Positions 43,273 to 59,035 of a DNA stretch of 64,000 nt are shown here, one piece after another. The DNA comes from Paracyclopina nana. Lineage: Eukaryota; Arthropoda; Copepoda; Cyclopoida; Cyclopettidae. Position 1 is the first letter of the stretch. Each line of letters starts with the position of its first letter. The notes below the pieces were generated by a model, which worked only from the letters and a program-made list of their open reading frames with translations, was not told where the DNA came from and did not search any database. The stretch lies in assembly GCA_019096065.1 (NCBI GenBank), contig JAGUCH010000001.1:7378001-7442000 (forward strand), given 5' to 3'. Both the position numbers and the translations under genes were made by a program.

Positions 43273-45385
43273 TTTTGACATATTTTTTTTCCCCCACAAA
43301 ATAAACAAATTGACAAAGGGCAACCAAAAGTAACAACGAAAAATCTGTCAAAGAATTATTCACCGAATGACACTATAGAGGGTTAAGCAAGCTTTATTTT
43401 GAAAGGAAGATAAATCTATGTACGTGTAAACTGTCCAATCCAAAATGTAACTCCTACTTTTTCCACCTACGATAGATACCCTATTCTGGCCAGGAAGTCA
43501 AACACGTTCGTGTCATATCCTTTTGCTACCATTAGCGGAATTACAACGACCACAAATCAGCGATCAAACGAAAAGAAATCGTCAAATCCTCCTAAATTTT
43601 GAGCTTTGTTGGTGTCAAACTTATCTCGCCTAACTTTAAATCATCCATGTGCATCTACCAATAACCAAATAAAAGAACTGTGGGACATTTTGTACCTGAA
43701 TGGTATTTGATACTAGTTTCTTAAGAATACGCGTGACTTTTTTGTAGTGCTGCTCCACTTTTTTCATGAACATTCGCTTGCCTGGAAACCTCATTTCCTT
43801 CTCCCCCAAAAATATTAAAAAAAAATGAAACCTCATTGCCAGCCAACGTTGCTGAAATATCGGAAATTGTTATGTAAGGTGACTGCAACCTATTAAAGAA
43901 TTTCGTTACCTCATTCCACGTGCTGGCAAGGCGCCTCAATGTTTCCTTGATGCCTCTGTCAGATGCGCTTGTAATACTGCTTATTCATTTACCGCAAGAC
44001 TTATTAATGTCACAAAATTCTGACAAACTCTTTCTGCTGGCAAAGTGAGATGGAAAGCACTGAATCATGAAGAGGAGAAAAGTTTTGCAGCCTTGAGGAG
44101 GTGCTAAAGCATAGCTAAAAAGCTAGAGCCTAACAGCCATCCATCAAAGCAAGATTGTCTTGGTAATTTCATTAACGGGCCAAGTGAACAGAATTGGAAA
44201 ACAAACTTTGGAGAAGAAAGTCGCAAAATGCATTCAAACATGCGAGCTTGATACAACCTACCAACCGAGCTCAACTGAGGCTTGGTAAACGTTGCTTGCA
44301 CAATGATAGATTAGCCGTATAATTGATTGACATTTCCATGAAGGTAACACTTTGATGGCACTAATTTTCGTCGTGGTATTTGAAAAGACCCTTTGCCCAT
44401 AAATCATCCACTCGAAAATGCCATAAATTAGGGAAAAAGACACAAATTAGATGGCCTTACGCAAGTATTAATGTACCAATAGTCGAGTATTCCGATAATT
44501 CATCTCACAAAAAATAGCTGAAATTAATGACAATTGAAGCTGAACATTGCTATATGAATCACGAAACCTTTCTTGCTTCTTTTTTATAAAGAGATATATA
44601 GAAAGTCACAAGTTGAGGAGGCTCCTGAGTTTTTGCAGCCACTTGAAATTCCAGCACCATGTCCGCAAATAAATTCGTGAACAGCGCCGTTTGGGGGAAT
44701 TGAAGGCAGTTTAGCTTGTTTTGGAAATTCGGAGCATCACCCGATGAGATGATCAAACTTTCAAAGGCTCAAGTCGACGGTCTTGCCTCCCCCTGGTGCA
44801 TGTTTCTCGGTCGCTCTGAGGAACTGGGACAACACTGAGGGAAATCGACAGAAAAAGGCACAATATTCTTTAGTGCAGCAGGGGAACAGAGAGATTACTA
44901 AATGTCCTTTTTCTTTCTGCTTGCATCCCAAAACTTTTAAAAGCCACTCGAATTTAAATGCCTCGAGGTGCCATTGAAATTGAATAGGGAGCTTTCATGC
45001 AATCATTGAGCCATTTCAAGCTCCAAAACACCTTTTCATCCTGGCAACGCAATGGTAGTAGTAGGATTATCTCTACTTTGATGGAGCAATGCAATATGTA
45101 GGAAGTAGATGTAAGGAAACAGCAAGGGAGCAACAAATTTCGCATCTTTTTCAGCAGCTGTGCTCCGAGGCCAAGGCTGAACACTCTCATCTCAAATGAT
45201 TTGTTTCGTTGTGAACGAAGAAGAATAAAAATTGGGAAAAGGACACTGATTTATTGGCTGACTCATATAAACGAAGGGGCCTCCCCTATATGTGCGATCT
45301 AGAAGAGCTCGCACTGCTTGCTGTACTTTTCATGATACATCTGCATAGCAGCTAGAGTTGCAAAAACCACTCTCAGACACGAAAA
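43273..45385. other. Intergenic DNA
   Basis: No supported gene. Short frames occur on the minus strand without splice or domain support. A TATAAA near 45266 could serve the uncertain frame that follows. Confidence 0.4.
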
Positions 45386-45754
45386 GTGCAAAGAAGGTGC
45401 CCGTTTATCACCTCGAGTGAAGTGCCAGCAGAGGATGCTTTCTTCTTCATCTTAAGAGCAGCGGTGGCTAAAATTTTTCACGCAGTAAATTTGGTAAGTA
45501 AGCTTCAAGAGAGGCCCCAGTCCACGTTTGGTGCAAATATGAAGGTGGTCGGCGGCCAAGGCTTTCTCTCCAGGCCGGCCTCCACAGCCTCGGTCGGTCT
45601 TCTCGGGAAATCAATAAGTTGGGAAGATGAGATGGAAGCGGGAGAGAAGGCTTTCTACTACTTTCTTGGGCGGCCCGAGAAACTGGTTCGACCAGAAGAC
45701 TTGTCTAACTCAACCGGGACAGACGTCAGTGTGAAAAGGCTCATTGAGAAATAG
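45386..45754 (+). CDS. Uncertain coding exon, hypothetical
   Basis: This stretch is open for about 120 codons and its downstream two thirds are GC-richer than the surroundings. The first in-frame ATG is at 45539 (MKVVGGQGFLSRPAS), giving about 71 residues to the TAG at 45752. Possible acceptors precede it (CTTAAG near 45452, CTTCAAG near 45510) and a TATA-like box lies at 45266. The sequence is hydrophilic with no domain, and an N-terminal exon may be missing. It could be the last exon of a small secreted protein or a chance frame. Confidence 0.33.
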   Translation: MQRRCPFITSSEVPAEDAFFFILRAAVAKIFHAVNLVSKLQERPQSTFGANMKVVGGQGFLSRPASTASVGLLGKSISWEDEMEAGEKAFYYFLGRPEKLVRPEDLSNSTGTDVSVKRLIEK

Positions 45755-47316
45755 TTTGATACACAGCGTATAAAGGCATGGTAAATTTTGACGAGTTGAC
45801 ACCAAAAAACACAGCCTGTATGAGGATACATGAACTTCTATAAAAGCATTGTAAACAATCACAAGTCTTGCCATAAACCTGTTTAGCAAAAAAACTGCAC
45901 AGCGCACTGATAGATAGTTCAAGAGTTTCAAGGGTATAGACTAACAAGGTGACATAAATTTCGGTAGTGCTGTAATTAAAAATCAGCCTGATTGGGTGTC
46001 CGTTTTTGTGGTATAGCTTTGCAGGATATGGCGCAAGTTGGGCTGGCTCCAGGAAAAAGCTTCTTCTAGTGAAAATTGGCTAACTGTCAGCCTACCCATC
46101 TCAAGATTATTCACATGTTCGCTTCATATTGAGTGGCCGCCAGCCTTGCTACTATAGCTCCTAGTTTATTTACATAATCCACTTTATATTTGTTACAGTC
46201 CAGAGGTTCAGGTTGGGTGTAGTGCCGTCTCACATAGCAGCTAGTACAGTAGTACAGATATATAGGGAAGCGAAAAAGAAAGTTTGGTGCGTCCATGATC
46301 AAATTAGTAGGCCTGTACTAGATTACTTCCCATCCAACCGGATGGGCAATGGCGCACTATACTACACTACAGTAAATTAATTGAGCTAGCACATGACTTT
46401 GCTACGAGAGTTACAACATAGCAATTTTTTGCACAAAGGCTAAATCCAGAATGTAAATTGTATTGAAGAAAACTTAAGAAAGCTGGCAAGGGATTGCTAT
46501 ACCTATAGCCTCAAAGAAGACCAGAGATGAGGAGCAACCCCCTTGCTTGGGTAATCTTTAGTTACATAGAAATTCAGCAACTTCAGAATGGGATGGTATC
46601 ACTTAGCATATTCTGTATTCGCATGCAACTATGAAAGACAAGCAGAGAAAACTTTTTTAATAGGAAGGTAATATAAAGCATACGACTGCGGATTTAACGA
46701 GAATTGCATCCCGATCACGTATCACGACTTGGAAAGTAACCAAGCATTTGGTGCATCCCTCATTACAATAATAACAGTTCTGATGTCAGTCAAGTTTGTG
46801 CATTTGCTCTTGATATGTGTATCGTATCAAGCTCAAGTGTTGCAACTTACATCTAAGATGCATTTTTGCTAGCATATCGTATCAACTTTCAAATTAGATT
46901 TCCTTTACCGAGAAAAATGTTATGTATCCCGATTTCGTACAAATAGAAGGGGAGCTCATATGGCAGATGGGGGCGCGAAATAAAACTTAGTGTTTCCGCC
47001 AAAAGTGCTTACATCTTGACCGCATTAGTAGCTAGAAATTGGCTGAAGAAGGGTAACATCAGAATGCTACACTCAAAGCGGAACGCAAGAAGCTGCTGCG
47101 TTGTAATGTCAGATGGCTGAAAAGGAGAACAATGCTTTGAGAATGTAATATGGCCACTTGAGATGACAAAGGGCAGGCAAAAAAGCAATTTCATGGGCCA
47201 TTAAAAATCTAGACTACTACCATGCATGTAAAGAGATCATGAAAACACAACCTTAAGTCCATTATTTTTCAATGAAGGCTTCAATTTTTGAAAGAAGTTA
47301 CTTCATAAAAACAAGC
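45755..47316. other. Intergenic DNA
   Basis: AT-rich sequence upstream of the Ig-domain gene. No gene, repeat or RNA is recognised. Confidence 0.5.
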
Positions 47317-49051
47317 ATGAAAAACCAGAAAAGTATTTTGCGAGTCTTATTGAGTCTGTTCCTCTTGCCAGGTTTTGATTAAATTAACTTTTGTGCACCA
47401 AGTCAAAAATTGCTAATATTATGAATTTGTTTTAGCGGAGGTCTTTGCTGAAATGCCCAGGTTTATTGGAAGCCTAAAAAATGTCACAGTGTCCGAGGGC
47501 CGAGATGCGACATTTACTTGTTCCGTAACAAATCTGGGCGGCCACAAAGTTGCTTGGATCAAATCAGACACAAAAGCCATTTTGGCCATTCACTATCACG
47601 TCATCACCAACAATGACAACCTTCAGGTAATCTTAGCAGCTTGATGTGATTACTGAGGACTTCTTGATTAGTGCCGCTGCTAATTTCAGGTGACACATAA
47701 TGACAAAGATACTTGGACATTGGTCATAAAGAATGTGCAACAAAAAGATGCTGGAGAGTATATGTGCCAAGTTAACTCTGTTCCTATGGTCAGCCAGGTA
47801 AATTTTTCATATTGTTGGGCCCATTGAACACTAACTTACCTTTGTGTTTTGCTTAGGTGGCGACTTTGGAAGTGGTGATTCCGCCAGAAATCTCAGATAA
47901 GCACAGCACCGAAGATGTAAGCGTAGCAGAAGGCGGATCTGCTAAATTCATTTGCTCAGCTACTGGTCACCCAGCTCCAACCATAACGTGGCAAAAAATG
48001 CCCAAAACGAGCGAGGAAAAAGCCAAAATTCGACAAATTGATAACGATGGGAGAGATGTGCTGAGGAGAACTATTCAGGGAGAAGTGTTGGAGCTAGAAC
48101 GAGTCATTAGGCAGGATATGGGAACCTACTTGTGTATTGCCAAAAATAATGTCCCGCCAGCAGTAAGCAAGAACTTCAAGCTCACAGTGAATTGTAAGAT
48201 AAACCTCTCGTCTTAGTGTACACACGGGCTTAATCTATAGAATTATTTATCCTTAGTTGAGCCCCAGATAGAGGTTACGAATCAAGTTGTAGGTGCACCG
48301 ATAGGGACTGATGTTGCCATGAGATGTAACATACAAGCTTCACCCAAGCCGATGACATTCTGGAGCAAGAAGAACGGAGGAATGATAGTGCCGAGCATAA
48401 AATACAACATATCTGACGAGATTCTGAGCGACTTCCAATTTGTCAGCACTTTGCATATCAAAAGCCTGAGCAAGGAGGATTTTGCTCAATACGTGTGCGT
48501 TGCCAAAAACACCATTGGCAAATCTGAGGAAACTATTAAAATATCAGGTGAGCTTTACATGCTTCACAGCAAAGCTGTTGGCAAATAACATGTCATATCC
48601 AAAAAGAAATAGAACGGAAAACATTTACGACTGAAAGTACCACTACTAAGGCATATCGCTACGAAGAATATCACACTCAATCACATCATCAGACTGAAAA
48701 CAAAGAGAGCTACAAGGAAAGCAGCAGTGATGCCAATAACAGGTGAGATAAAGCTTTGCAGCAACTTGAATGGATACAGTTGACTACAACCATTTCCATT
48801 TTCAAGCTATAGAAACGAAAACAGAAGACAGAACGAAGCATCTAAGCAAAGCGGATTTTTAGAAGACTCTTCTAGTTTCAAGGTACTTATCAATCAACTG
48901 ATCTAGCTAGGAGCCTTTTAAAATCTTCCAACTTTCTGTCACGCAGTATGGCTATGAAACCGGAGGGATATTCCGGAGCGAGTCCAGCCCTCTTCTTCGC
49001 TGTGCTGCACCACCAATTTTGCTTCTGCTGGCATTTGCATTGTTACATTAA
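47317..49051 (+). CDS. DIP: Three-Ig GPI-anchored adhesion protein, DIP/lachesin type
   Basis: Exons are 47317-47371, 47436-47626, 47690-47797, 47857-48193, 48257-48547, 48607-48742, about 48808-48882 and 48947-49051, in total about 430 residues. Exon 1 encodes a signal peptide (RVLLSLFLLP). Ig1 has the DIP hallmark around KVAWIKSDTKAIL and TWTLVIKNVQQKDAGEYMCQ, Ig2 follows VIPPEIS and ends GTYLCIAKN, and Ig3 ends AQYVCVAKN. After a Ser/Glu/His-rich stalk the protein ends in a hydrophobic GPI-type tail (PPILLLLAFALLH). DIPs pair with Dpr proteins in arthropod synaptic wiring; the IgLON group is the vertebrate counterpart. The exon-1 donor (GTTTTG) and the acceptor before 48607 are weak, and the boundary of the seventh exon needs checking. 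Confidence 0.87.
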
Positions 49052-49084
49052 AGTTGGGTTTGAGAATAGCATATAAAAATTGAA

Positions 49085-49090
49085 AATAAA
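49085..49090 (+). terminator. Poly(A) signal of the DIP-type gene
   Basis: AATAAA 34 bp after the stop codon. Confidence 0.6.
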
Positions 49091-50260
49091 AACAGTTATC
49101 TTGGGAGAAATCTCGCTCATCGCCCACCTTTTAGAAAAAAAAGAGCCTCGTACGAGAAAAGCATCATATTCATTCGTATATTTCGCAGAATATTTATAGT
49201 GCAAATTACGACTTATTATTAGATAGTAATACAAAGCTGTAGGTAACCTCTTGTGAGAAATATAGAACACGAAGCAGTCTCAGCATTTTGATCTGAGGAT
49301 GAGAGCGAGTTTGTAGCCTTTGCGATCTTCCGCTTAATTTTCAGCGAAAAGAGCGCGCCTCTTCATACACGTACACACAATATATTCAGAACTAGTAGTT
49401 TCGTATAAGTGTAAAATATCACAGTGTCAACAATGTTACTGTTACTTGTCAAGAGAAAGTGGTTTTTAAGTGGCGTTTGGGCGTTTTTGGCATTCTCTCT
49501 TTTTTTCATAGATTTTTTTTCCATCAGCGTGAGCACGCTTTTGCGCACCATTAATCAATTGGAGAGTAAATAGTGAGCGCGTGCGCAGCAATTTCAACGT
49601 ACGGCGTTGACACCGTGATCTTCAACATCATTTGGTGCTCTTTGTACTTTTCTTGGGGGGATAAAAGCACACAGTGTGTGTATAATATGATATTTCTCTC
49701 TCTGTAGTATAGAGAATGCTCTCATGGAACAACATATTTCGGGAAGGAAGCCAATTTCCGAGTGATTGATTAACAACTGGACAAAAATTTGTTGAGAGGA
49801 GGCAGTAGAAGGGTGGGAGTGGTAGCAGTTTTTAATAGAAGTTTCGCGACATTTACAATTAAATGGCTCCCTTCGAACAAGAGGACACACCACAGCTTCA
49901 ATTTAAGAGACCTTAGCGTAAGATACAGTTTTGATTTTCATACTCATCCGAAACGAAAGGGAGGGGAGACAAATTATAAGGGATGAGCTGTTACATATTA
50001 ACGGTTACGATGATGTTCTTTCACGTTATTATTTTGATACAGGTAATGTTTCGCTACGGAACGACCAGTCACGAAGGAGTCACCATCAGCAAACAAGTGC
50101 TTAGGCAACGGGGATGCCTTCAACCTGGCTAAGCTATGAAAGAAAAACTACTTTAATGACGCAATGCTCTGCAAAATAAAGGGAAAAAATCAACAACTTG
50201 TGAGATTGGTGACTCCTTCACGACTGGATAATCAAGAAGACTGATTTAAGTCAACTGAAG
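49091..50260. other. Interval between two convergent genes
   Basis: It contains the 3' ends of the DIP-type gene (plus) and DDX3 (minus). No other gene is seen. An ATTAAA on the minus strand near 50151 is a candidate signal for DDX3. Confidence 0.45.
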
Positions 50261-52869
<2,609 letters not shown>

Positions 52870-53867
52870 ATTACAGTATGCAAAATTCTTGTTGCGCCTT
52901 GAATCCTCGCGATGGTGTGGGATGTTTTCTCAAGGTAATGCTCAGTTTTTCAGGCACTTTCTGCGGGGGGAACAAATAAGCGTCGTTCGAAGTGGGGGTT
53001 CGGGGTTAATACAACAGCAATGAATGTCTATTGAATCCACAAATTGGTGAATGGAGATTTTACAAGAGTTTTCAAGAGCTGAAAATGCTTCTGAACAGCC
53101 GATGTCCAATGCTCGCTGCCGGAAAACAGAGTTATTTTGGCAAGCGACAGCTTTATAGTCAACTCTTTCGAATAAAAGCCAAACTCCAAATGTAATCTCG
53201 CTTTTGCCGCAGTCTATTTGGCGAAACTTTCAATTATCAGTATTTTCATCACCCTCATTTCCTATTATTTAATAATCGGCGATGGTTTCACAGCCTTCTC
53301 TTCGAAAGTCAAATATTTCTCGTGGAAAAGTCTGGAAACTTTGATTTGCACCATCGGAACAAAAACCTGATTTGGCAGAATTGGCAGACGAGGCTTGGCT
53401 GCTGATATTTGGTAGTTTCTCGTTTTTTGTCTTTAGTTCCATTTGGCGTGTTTTTTTTTTTTTTTACTTACTAAGTACTTCACTACTTCTATAAAGGCAA
53501 CATGTGCATGCTAAGAATCGCGGGTTACAAAAAGGCTGCGAAATATCAGACTATATAAAGTGCTAAACTTTATAAAAAGGTGCATACCTTGTAGATCAAT
53601 GTTTAGGGTTGCCTAAAATTACAGCACATGGAAGTTCGATTGCTACTTTGTGTTTCGCGATTGTGCAATTTTAAATAGCTGACCTACTTTTAGCGCTCCT
53701 TGGAAAACTCGTAGTTCTGGAATGATAATAGATGTTCTCTTGGTGACTTATAGCTCTGTAGTAGTGCAACAAATTCCCATCATCTGAAAAGTCCAGAAGC
53801 ATTGACAATGGTGAAATTATTATGCAATCAAAGTAAGACATGACTCATTATTCAACGACGCGGTTAA
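52870..53867. other. Upstream region of DDX3 and downstream region of the paladin-like gene
   Basis: It should contain the DDX3 promoter and possibly a 5' untranslated exon. A T-run lies near 53450-53465. No coding signal is seen. Confidence 0.45.
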
Positions 53868-53873
53868 TTTATT
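53868..53873 (-). terminator. Poly(A) signal of the paladin-like gene
   Basis: AATAAA on the minus strand, 95 nt past the stop. An ATTAAA variant lies nearer, at 53939-53944. Confidence 0.55.
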
Positions 53874-53967
53874 TCATGGAGCAAAAGTTTGAGCGGAAAT
53901 TCCCTTACAGTCTAATTTGTTGTGCTCGTGCTTGCTTTTTTAATACAATGTACATTAACAAAAATGA

Positions 53968-56355
53968 TTATAACGATTTGGATCCTTCGGGCAATCCTTT
54001 TCCCCACGTGCATTGACCCAGGATCTCGTACAGGTCCAGAGTCATGGTCTTCTTGTTGATCAAGTCCTCAACCTCGCTCTTGAGATTATCAGGCAAGATC
54101 CGCATCAGTGTTTTGGAAGCGAACCTGAACACAAAAGCGCACAAGTTACACCTAAGTTCAGAGGCAGTCGGAACAATTGTACCTGTATTTGGCCCTCTTC
54201 TTGTGATCTCCCTGGGGCATGTCTCGGAACAGGTTATGCCCCGTCAAGTAAATGTCATGAATGATCTTGCCCAAGTTGGCGTGGAAGTCGGTGTTGGCCA
54301 AGTTCTGCAGGTTGTCCAAAGCGTCCTGGGGGATGTCTCTCTCCCACTGAAGTTTGCCCTTGCCTAGCTCGCATATGTCCCTCAAGTTGGCATGCTCCTC
54401 CATGTAAGTCTGGAAATTCTTGTTCAGCTTCAGCTTCTCGGTGGGCGTGGACACTGTAAAATTGGGTGCAACTTGATGAAATCCTATATTGTATAGCGCT
54501 TCAATTTCAGAATAGTATGCATTTACGAGACGTCATGATTCGCTCGCTGCAACTTAGGAGAATCATTAACCGACTCAAGATCATGAGATTTCTGTAGTGG
54601 TGGCCAAAAATGCGAGGAATGCAATTGAAAGCTAAAAGATAAGTAGTAGTTCGGCACCAGCATACCTTTTCCTCCAGTAAGAGCAAAAGTCTTTCGCTCC
54701 TCGTCAGACGTGCCATCCTTGGCGCATTTGCTCTGCTCGCGTAGGTAAGCGGCGAACACGATCAAGTAAAAGTACTTTTGGATGTTGTCCATGATCTTGG
54801 TCTTGAGGAAAGCCTGAGCGGCATCGTCCATGATTTCGTAGCTGAGCTTGGATTCGGCAATGTTCTCCCTAAGCTGCTTGATGCCAGTGCCCAATGGAGG
54901 AGGGCCATTTTTGTCGATGACCTTATCGCATTCCCTCTTGGCAGCCTGTAAATTTTAACAGTGAGAGACGCGGATACAGGGCATTTCAACGAGCGAAGCA
55001 TGGCAATAAAGCGAAAGCCGGCGCGCTTACAGCTCCATCGGGTAGGGCGGCCAACAGCTCTTTGACCACTTCAAACTCGCCCCTGAACAGAGCATCCTTG
55101 GTTTTGTCCACTTCATACTTGTCCATGCGAAGAAGTTCCAAGTTGACACCGGGGACCGTTTCAATGAGACCTTCGTATGATGCGGACAATTGGAATTCAC
55201 GGAAAAGGCACGCGCACACGCAGCCTGTCGTGGAGCGAGACAAGCCAACCTGAAAAAGCACAGATGTAAGCGTTTAGGGTCATTGCATCTCTATCCACCA
55301 TGATCTGCAGTTTTGAGGTAGAATGAGCCCAAGTGCACGTTTAACATTACTTTTCAATTAGCGTTTTGCATTGGCGCCCGCGGCCCAAGATCAAGAGTCA
55401 AATATTCTTTTCATCGCGAGTTACTTTGAAAGCTAGCTTTGAAACGAGCAAGCTAGATGCGAGGTCATCCATTATTTGCAGTTGTTCTGCCTCTGGAAAA
55501 CAACTCATGCATAAATTGCTAGGCATTTTTGAGCCTAAACACGACTGCATTAGCTAGCGAAACGATTTAGGGGGCTGCAAACGACAACAGATGAATCAAT
55601 TTCAACATTTTTTTCTTCGAGAAGCAAAGAAGGAAATGAAGGCCTACTTGGCAGTTAACGATCACTGGGCAGTTGACATTGGTGCCCAAAAGGGTGTTGC
55701 AAAGAGTGTCGAAATCCCTTTCCAAAGGTGAGGCAGAGTTGCAGACGGGAATTCGCAAATGAACGAAACCTGGAAACTTCTCCTTCAAATTGGCCACAAC
55801 TTTGGCCAAAGTGAGAATCTCCTTCGCTTCAATCTCGCTCTCCTTTTTGGAAACATCCACAACCTTCACTTTGCCGCCGTCGGCGGCTTTTTTGGTCATC
55901 ATGCGAGCAAACTCCTCCTCGTCAGCTTCGATGGATTCCTCTATAGTAGAGTTGGGGAAAAGAGACAAATTAGAGCTTGAGCGGTGTCGACAAGCGACCT
56001 GTCATGCCTTAACACGAGAACATGCTGAAAACTTACTAGTGACATCTCCGAGCTCGGCGTACTCTCCGATTTTACCGGGAGGCCGTGCGCAAACGGGGTT
56101 TCCATTGATGTAGAGAATGGGCTCCTGTCTCATGTTCAACCAGATTATGGGGCCATCTTTGGGCCATTTATCGCCGCAAGCCTTTTCTAACGCGCGTTCA
56201 AATCCTTCTAGGGTGGGCTGTCCGCAGCAATAGACCTTGTACCCGGGAACACGGCGGAAGTTGGGCACCCCTTCAATCTTGTCCTTGAGCTTCTGGATCT
56301 TTTCAAAATGATCCAGCATCCCAACCGCCTTCCATATTTCCGGGTTTTCCGGCAT
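53968..56355 (-). CDS. PALD1: Paladin-like PTP/phytase-fold protein, six exons
   Basis: Exons are 56355-56037, 55940-55648, 55249-55031, 54945-54666, 54453-54183 and 54124-53968, in phase throughout, for 512 residues. The N-terminal part has GYKVYCCGQPTLEGFERAL and IIWLNMRQEPILYINGNPVCAR, typical of the PTPlike_phytase family that includes paladin. Across the exon 2/3 junction the protein reads NCQVGLSRSTTG, a CX5R phosphatase loop with catalytic Cys and Arg present. Vertebrate paladin is about 850 residues with two such domains; this one has only one and no obvious myristoylation start. Paladin has been described as an atypical phosphatase active on phosphoinositides. Whether this shorter form shares that activity is inference. 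Confidence 0.87.
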
Positions 56356-57339
56356 CTTGCTCCAACCGTTTCAGCGAAGAAAGCCAAATAAGAAATAGCA
56401 CAGTAATTGAAGTGGGCTATCCTTCAAGTCCTCTTTCAAATTACTGCTTAATCAGTCTACTAAATGTGAAATTATAGCAAACGAGCAAAGACAATTTGAA
56501 ATCAACTTTAAAGATAGCCACCCTTTGAATTCAATTACTGTGAGCGCTTCCTCCGCGTCCTGGTCGAAAGACAACTGCGAAAGTTTCTCGATTCTTGGGG
56601 CGGGATTTGGCTCATGTCCTATACTAAGTGCAAGCAGAAAATAAGCCCGATGACGCAACGAAGTAACCTGGGCAAGGTAATAATCATGAATTCCTCCGTG
56701 TAAGTGCCTGGCCACGACAAGCTTCAGAGAGGCTTAATAGAGAAAGCTTAAAGATACCTCATTTGAAAGTCAAAAGTTATGACATGACCCAATGGAGTAG
56801 CACTTGCTTTCAAAAAAATTGCTGCACACCCTGCCTAATTTCGTTTCTGCAAAGAATTTGACCTCATCATGATCAGCGTAATACAGTCGCTTGCAGAACT
56901 TTTTGCTTAAAAAAGATTCTGCATGCCTTGGCCATGAGCTTTTTCTCGCGGCCGCCGCACTAGCAATTCAAGTAAACTAGAAGGTGTGTCCCTTTTCGTC
57001 CCTCAAGCATCGTAGTGCACTTCAATGGGTAAATCAGTCCTGCTAAACAAAGAAAGACGCATTCAAGCATGCTGTACTGATGTACTGGACCTTTAAGAAA
57101 GGAGCTCACATCCGCAGACAAAAACACAATTCTCGAAATCCATGAAAAGGTTGCTTTACACTATTTTTAAGCGTTATTTAATGGCTCACTAAATGCGATG
57201 CATCTTTCCTAGCAAGCTTCAGCTCTTGGCCGCGACATGTAGTAAAAGCTCACCTACTAAGGAAATAGCATAATTCTCAGGTCATGTGCACAATGAAAGC
57301 GACACGCAAAGAAATATCATTTTTATTTACGTACCAACG

Positions 57340-57595
57340 ATAAACAAAGGGGCGACCGTTCTTGGATCGACTAAAACATACTGTCCCAGGAAAGACTGTG
57401 ACAGTTAGTCCATAGATCGAATATGAGAACACACAGTCCTGGGATCGACAAGAGGGGGTCATACTTGGATATGCTGCTGTGACTGAGATGGACCTGGGTC
57501 GGCAAGAGCTAACTGTACTTTCATAGACTGGCAGAAAAACGGATCGTCCTAGGATCGACTGTTAAAACGTATTGTCCCTTGATAGACAAGAAGTA
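57340..57595. repeat. Degenerate repeats around a GTCCTGGGATCGAC motif
   Basis: Variants of TGTCCYRGGATCGACAAG recur about every 30-45 bp (for example near 57358, 57384, 57436, 57491, 57547 and 57575). The copies are too diverged for an exact period. Confidence 0.55.
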
Positions 57596-58544
57596 TGGTC
57601 TAAATTTTTTTCCTAAGTGTAGCCATGGGAAATCCCGTTTTTTTGCATTTTTCTTAAAACCTATGCAGAATTTTCCAAAATGGTGAAAAATAAACCCATT
57701 AATAATTTTCTCAAAAAGCAATTTTTATGAAACAATCACCTTAAATGCCTTGAATATTCACCCTGGATCTCATTATCCATTGGTGGCAGAAAGCAAATTC
57801 TCTGAAAATCTGGTACATTTTACGAATGTCATCAAATGATATTCTGGCTTGAGGCTGCAATATCCTCAGTTATTCTAAGAAAGCAAAAGGAAATGATGCT
57901 GCATTTAGGGTTCAAAGATCGGCGGAGGAATTTTTAGAAACGCTGGAAATGAGCTCCCTCTATATTTTCTTAGGCTCAAATGCAAGGCTTACAGAGTGCG
58001 GTATTTAGTAATGTACGATATTTAGTAGTGTGCGTTGCGTTGCGTTTATATGCGGTAATTAGTGTGTACCAAATAATAACATCAAAACTATATTAAATCA
58101 ATAATAAATAAACCAATTTTTATGAATCAGCACCAACTTTAAGTTTTTAGTATAAGGATGCCCTTCCCTTAATTCACGAGCACCGCAGCAACTTGTGTAG
58201 GTAAATCCGATTTCATAGCTAAGTACTCTGCTTAAAATATTTAAGCAGATTTAAGAGGTTGACTTAGGTGCTATTAGGCACTCCGCTTTCCGTGTTATCT
58301 GAATTCTGACCTTTCAGGATCACAATGACACGTGCGATATTCATAAAAGGTGCGAAATTCGGACAATACAGTTCCGTACTGTCGGTTTTTCTTTGCCACA
58401 GGCTTCCATTTTTCTTCACTCCCTGTCAACCAAATAAGCTGATTTTTTGCGAGTGGCTCCCATTATGACAGGGCTACAGCCTTAATTTATGGATTTAATG
58501 TATCCAAATTCGGACCCCTAAGATACTTGTTAACGAACGCGTTG

Positions 58545-58670
58545 GAACCAAAAACAGTTTTTGGCTTTAAAGGATGACACAGAGCCTATTTTTAGCTCCA
58601 AAGCATGTTACAAAGCCTGTTTTTGCCTCCAAAGCATGAAACAAAGCGTATTTTGGGCTCTAAAGCCCAA
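58545..58670. repeat. Degenerate 31-bp tandem repeat, about four copies
   Basis: Successive copies have the form AAAGCCTGTTTTTGGCTCC followed by AAAGCATGNNAC, with several substitutions each. Confidence 0.6.
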
Positions 58671-59035
58671 TATTACGATTTGATATATCATACATGAAAA
58701 GAGCCCTGCGGCATATTCCCGTGATCAGTGCTCATGTTTGCTCACTAAGTGTAAGTGAGTAGGTGTAGGAGAGGTATTTGAGCAAGGTTTGCTAAGAGCG
58801 CCACTAAAAATTGCGTGCGAGTGCTGCATTCCTGATGAAACCTGTTCTGATTCAATACTGGCACTTTTCGTCTAGTCTTGGCTTATTTCAGAGTATATAC
58901 CTAAGCAGCATCAGTGTTTATCATGAGGCAAGCTGACTGTGACTACTGACTAGACAGCAGTTATCATATTTTGAAGCGGCTCTTTAAATGCCTAGGATAT
59001 TTAATCGTTTGATTCATAATTAAAAGCCCGTCAAA

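Larger units (their letters stand above)
56356..59035. other. Intergenic DNA with degenerate short repeats
   Basis: This interval separates the divergent paladin-like and TMCO1 genes. An 87-codon frame at 56452-56715 (minus) has no support. Two stretches of decayed tandem repeats are listed separately. No other feature is recognised. Confidence 0.5.

Noticed and set aside
56452-56715. An 87-codon minus-strand frame upstream of the paladin-like gene
   Set aside because: No splice site would join it in phase to the paladin ATG, no domain is visible, and a frame of this length is expected by chance.
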